From Bauldia sp. (GTDB taxonomy: Bacteria; Pseudomonadota; Alphaproteobacteria; Rhizobiales; Kaistiaceae), in the NCBI GenBank assembly GCA_020442095.1, contig JAGRKY010000681.1:1-8097 (forward strand): 8,097 nucleotides of DNA, given 5' to 3'. Under the pieces are notes generated by a model that saw only the letters and a program-made list of their open reading frames with translations, had not been told where the DNA came from and searched no databases. Of this stretch, positions 7,246 through 8,097 are shown piece after piece. Both the position numbers and the translations under genes were made by a program. Position 1 is the stretch's first letter, and every line of letters begins with the position of its first letter.

Positions 7246-8097
7246 GTGAGAATCGGAATCCTGGGTTCGGGCTTCATGGGGGGCACGCATGCGCGTGCCT
7301 ATGCGAAGATTCCCGGCGTCGAGATCGTGGCGGTTTCGTCCCTCAATCCGGAAAAGGCAGAGGCGCTGGCGAGCCAGGTCGGCGCCACGGCGGTGACCGA
7401 CGACCGCGCGATCATCGAGGACCCGACGATCGATGCGGTCAGCAATACGCTGCCGACGCATCTCCATCCGGAGACGACCATCGCGGCGTTGAATGCCGGG
7501 AAACACGTGCTGCTCGAAAAGCCCTTCGCGCTGACGGCGGAGGATTGCGACGGCATGATCGCCGCGGCCAAGGCGAGCGGCAAGATCCTGATGGTCGCCC
7601 ATGTCCTGAGGTTCTGGGGCGAGTACGTGTCGCTGGCCGAATTCGTCCATGCCGGCCGAATCGGCAAGCCCATCTCGGCGATTGCCTCACGGCTGTCTCA
7701 AGTGCCGGGCTGGGCCGACTGGTTCCTCGACCCGGCGCTGAGCGGCGGGGCAGTGCTCGATCTCAGCGTCCACGATTTCGATGTCCTCAACTGGGTGCTG
7801 GGCACGCCGAAATCGGTCTATGCGCGGGGTAAGGAATTCCGTCCCGGATTGTGGAACGATATCCACGCCTTGGTCGACTACGGCGAGGCCAGCGGCTTCG
7901 TCGAGGGCAGCGAGTTCATGCCGAAGGACTATCCCTTCAGCTGCGGGCTCAAGGTGTTGTGCGAAGGCGGGGTGATCGAGTTCTCCTTCCAGGCGGGCGG
8001 GGTCAGCGTCGAGATGGGCGGCGGCAGCACGCTCGTCGTCCATGAGCCGGGCAAGGCCTATCCGCTCGAGGGGAAGCCGGGCGACGCCTACGAGAAC
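7246..8097 (+). CDS. Gfo/Idh/MocA-family NAD(P)-dependent oxidoreductase, 3'-truncated
   Basis: The frame is open from GTG 7246 to the right edge, giving 284 residues; family members are usually about 320-390 residues, so the end is missing. The N-terminal Rossmann fold (about 1-118) begins directly with MRIGILGSGFMG, containing the dinucleotide-binding GxGxxG (Gly7-Gly12). Glu91-Lys92-Pro93 is the family EKP motif with the catalytic Lys. Asp172 and His176 in GGAVLDLSVHDFD correspond to the active-site Asp/His pair of inositol dehydrogenase relatives. The second alpha/beta domain starts near 125. Role: NAD(P)-linked oxidation or reduction at a sugar, polyol or inositol carbon; the substrate is unknown. 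Start choice: an in-frame TGA lies at 7198-7200, and GTG 7246 places the Rossmann motif at the very N-terminus, as expected. The Shine-Dalgarno is weak (GGG at 7239-7241), which fits translational coupling to the isomerase gene 17 bases upstream. Confidence 0.93.
   Translation, partial: MRIGILGSGFMGGTHARAYAKIPGVEIVAVSSLNPEKAEALASQVGATAVTDDRAIIEDPTIDAVSNTLPTHLHPETTIAALNAGKHVLLEKPFALTAEDCDGMIAAAKASGKILMVAHVLRFWGEYVSLAEFVHAGRIGKPISAIASRLSQVPGWADWFLDPALSGGAVLDLSVHDFDVLNWVLGTPKSVYARGKEFRPGLWNDIHALVDYGEASGFVEGSEFMPKDYPFSCGLKVLCEGGVIEFSFQAGGVSVEMGGGSTLVVHEPGKAYPLEGKPGDAYEN

Overview
The window is GC-rich (clearly above 60% by eye, with G/C strongly favoured at third codon positions). It reads as chromosomal sequence from a proteobacterium, most plausibly an alphaproteobacterium. 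That placement rests on gene content and codon bias, not on a marker gene. All four protein genes lie on the + strand and about 97% of the window is coding. I see no rRNA, tRNA, CRISPR array, insertion sequence or phage gene.

Layout. (1) Bases 2-4000 hold the last 1332 residues of a very large, glycine- and aspartate-rich RTX protein whose start lies upstream. It is built from nested tandem repeats: two long units of about 262 residues, then exact 90-residue units, then two blocks of calcium-binding nonapeptides, and finally a C-terminal module typical of type I secretion substrates. (2) Bases 4092-6305 encode a complete membrane-bound class III nucleotidyl cyclase with an extracytoplasmic CHASE2 sensor domain, three membrane segments and a cytoplasmic catalytic domain that keeps all key residues. 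(3) Bases 6419-7228 encode a complete TIM-barrel sugar phosphate isomerase/epimerase-like enzyme. (4) Bases 7246-8097 encode a Gfo/Idh/MocA-family NAD(P)-dependent oxidoreductase that runs off the right edge. It follows gene 3 by 17 bases.

How the genes may work together. Genes 3 and 4 look like a co-transcribed pair for oxidising and isomerising a sugar or polyol, a common pairing in catabolic operons; the substrate cannot be read from the sequence. Gene 2 should turn a periplasmic or membrane signal into cAMP. Gene 1 should be a secreted or cell-surface calcium-binding protein. Whether the cyclase is linked in function to the RTX gene 91 bases upstream is not shown by the sequence. No HlyB/HlyD/TolC-like transporter genes are present, so the RTX export apparatus must be encoded elsewhere.

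I do not see a clearly new biological system. The points most worth a second look are the hierarchical repeat architecture of the RTX protein, including an alternating A-B-A-B pattern, the switch to lysine-rich RTX repeats at its C-terminus, and the neighbouring CHASE2 cyclase.
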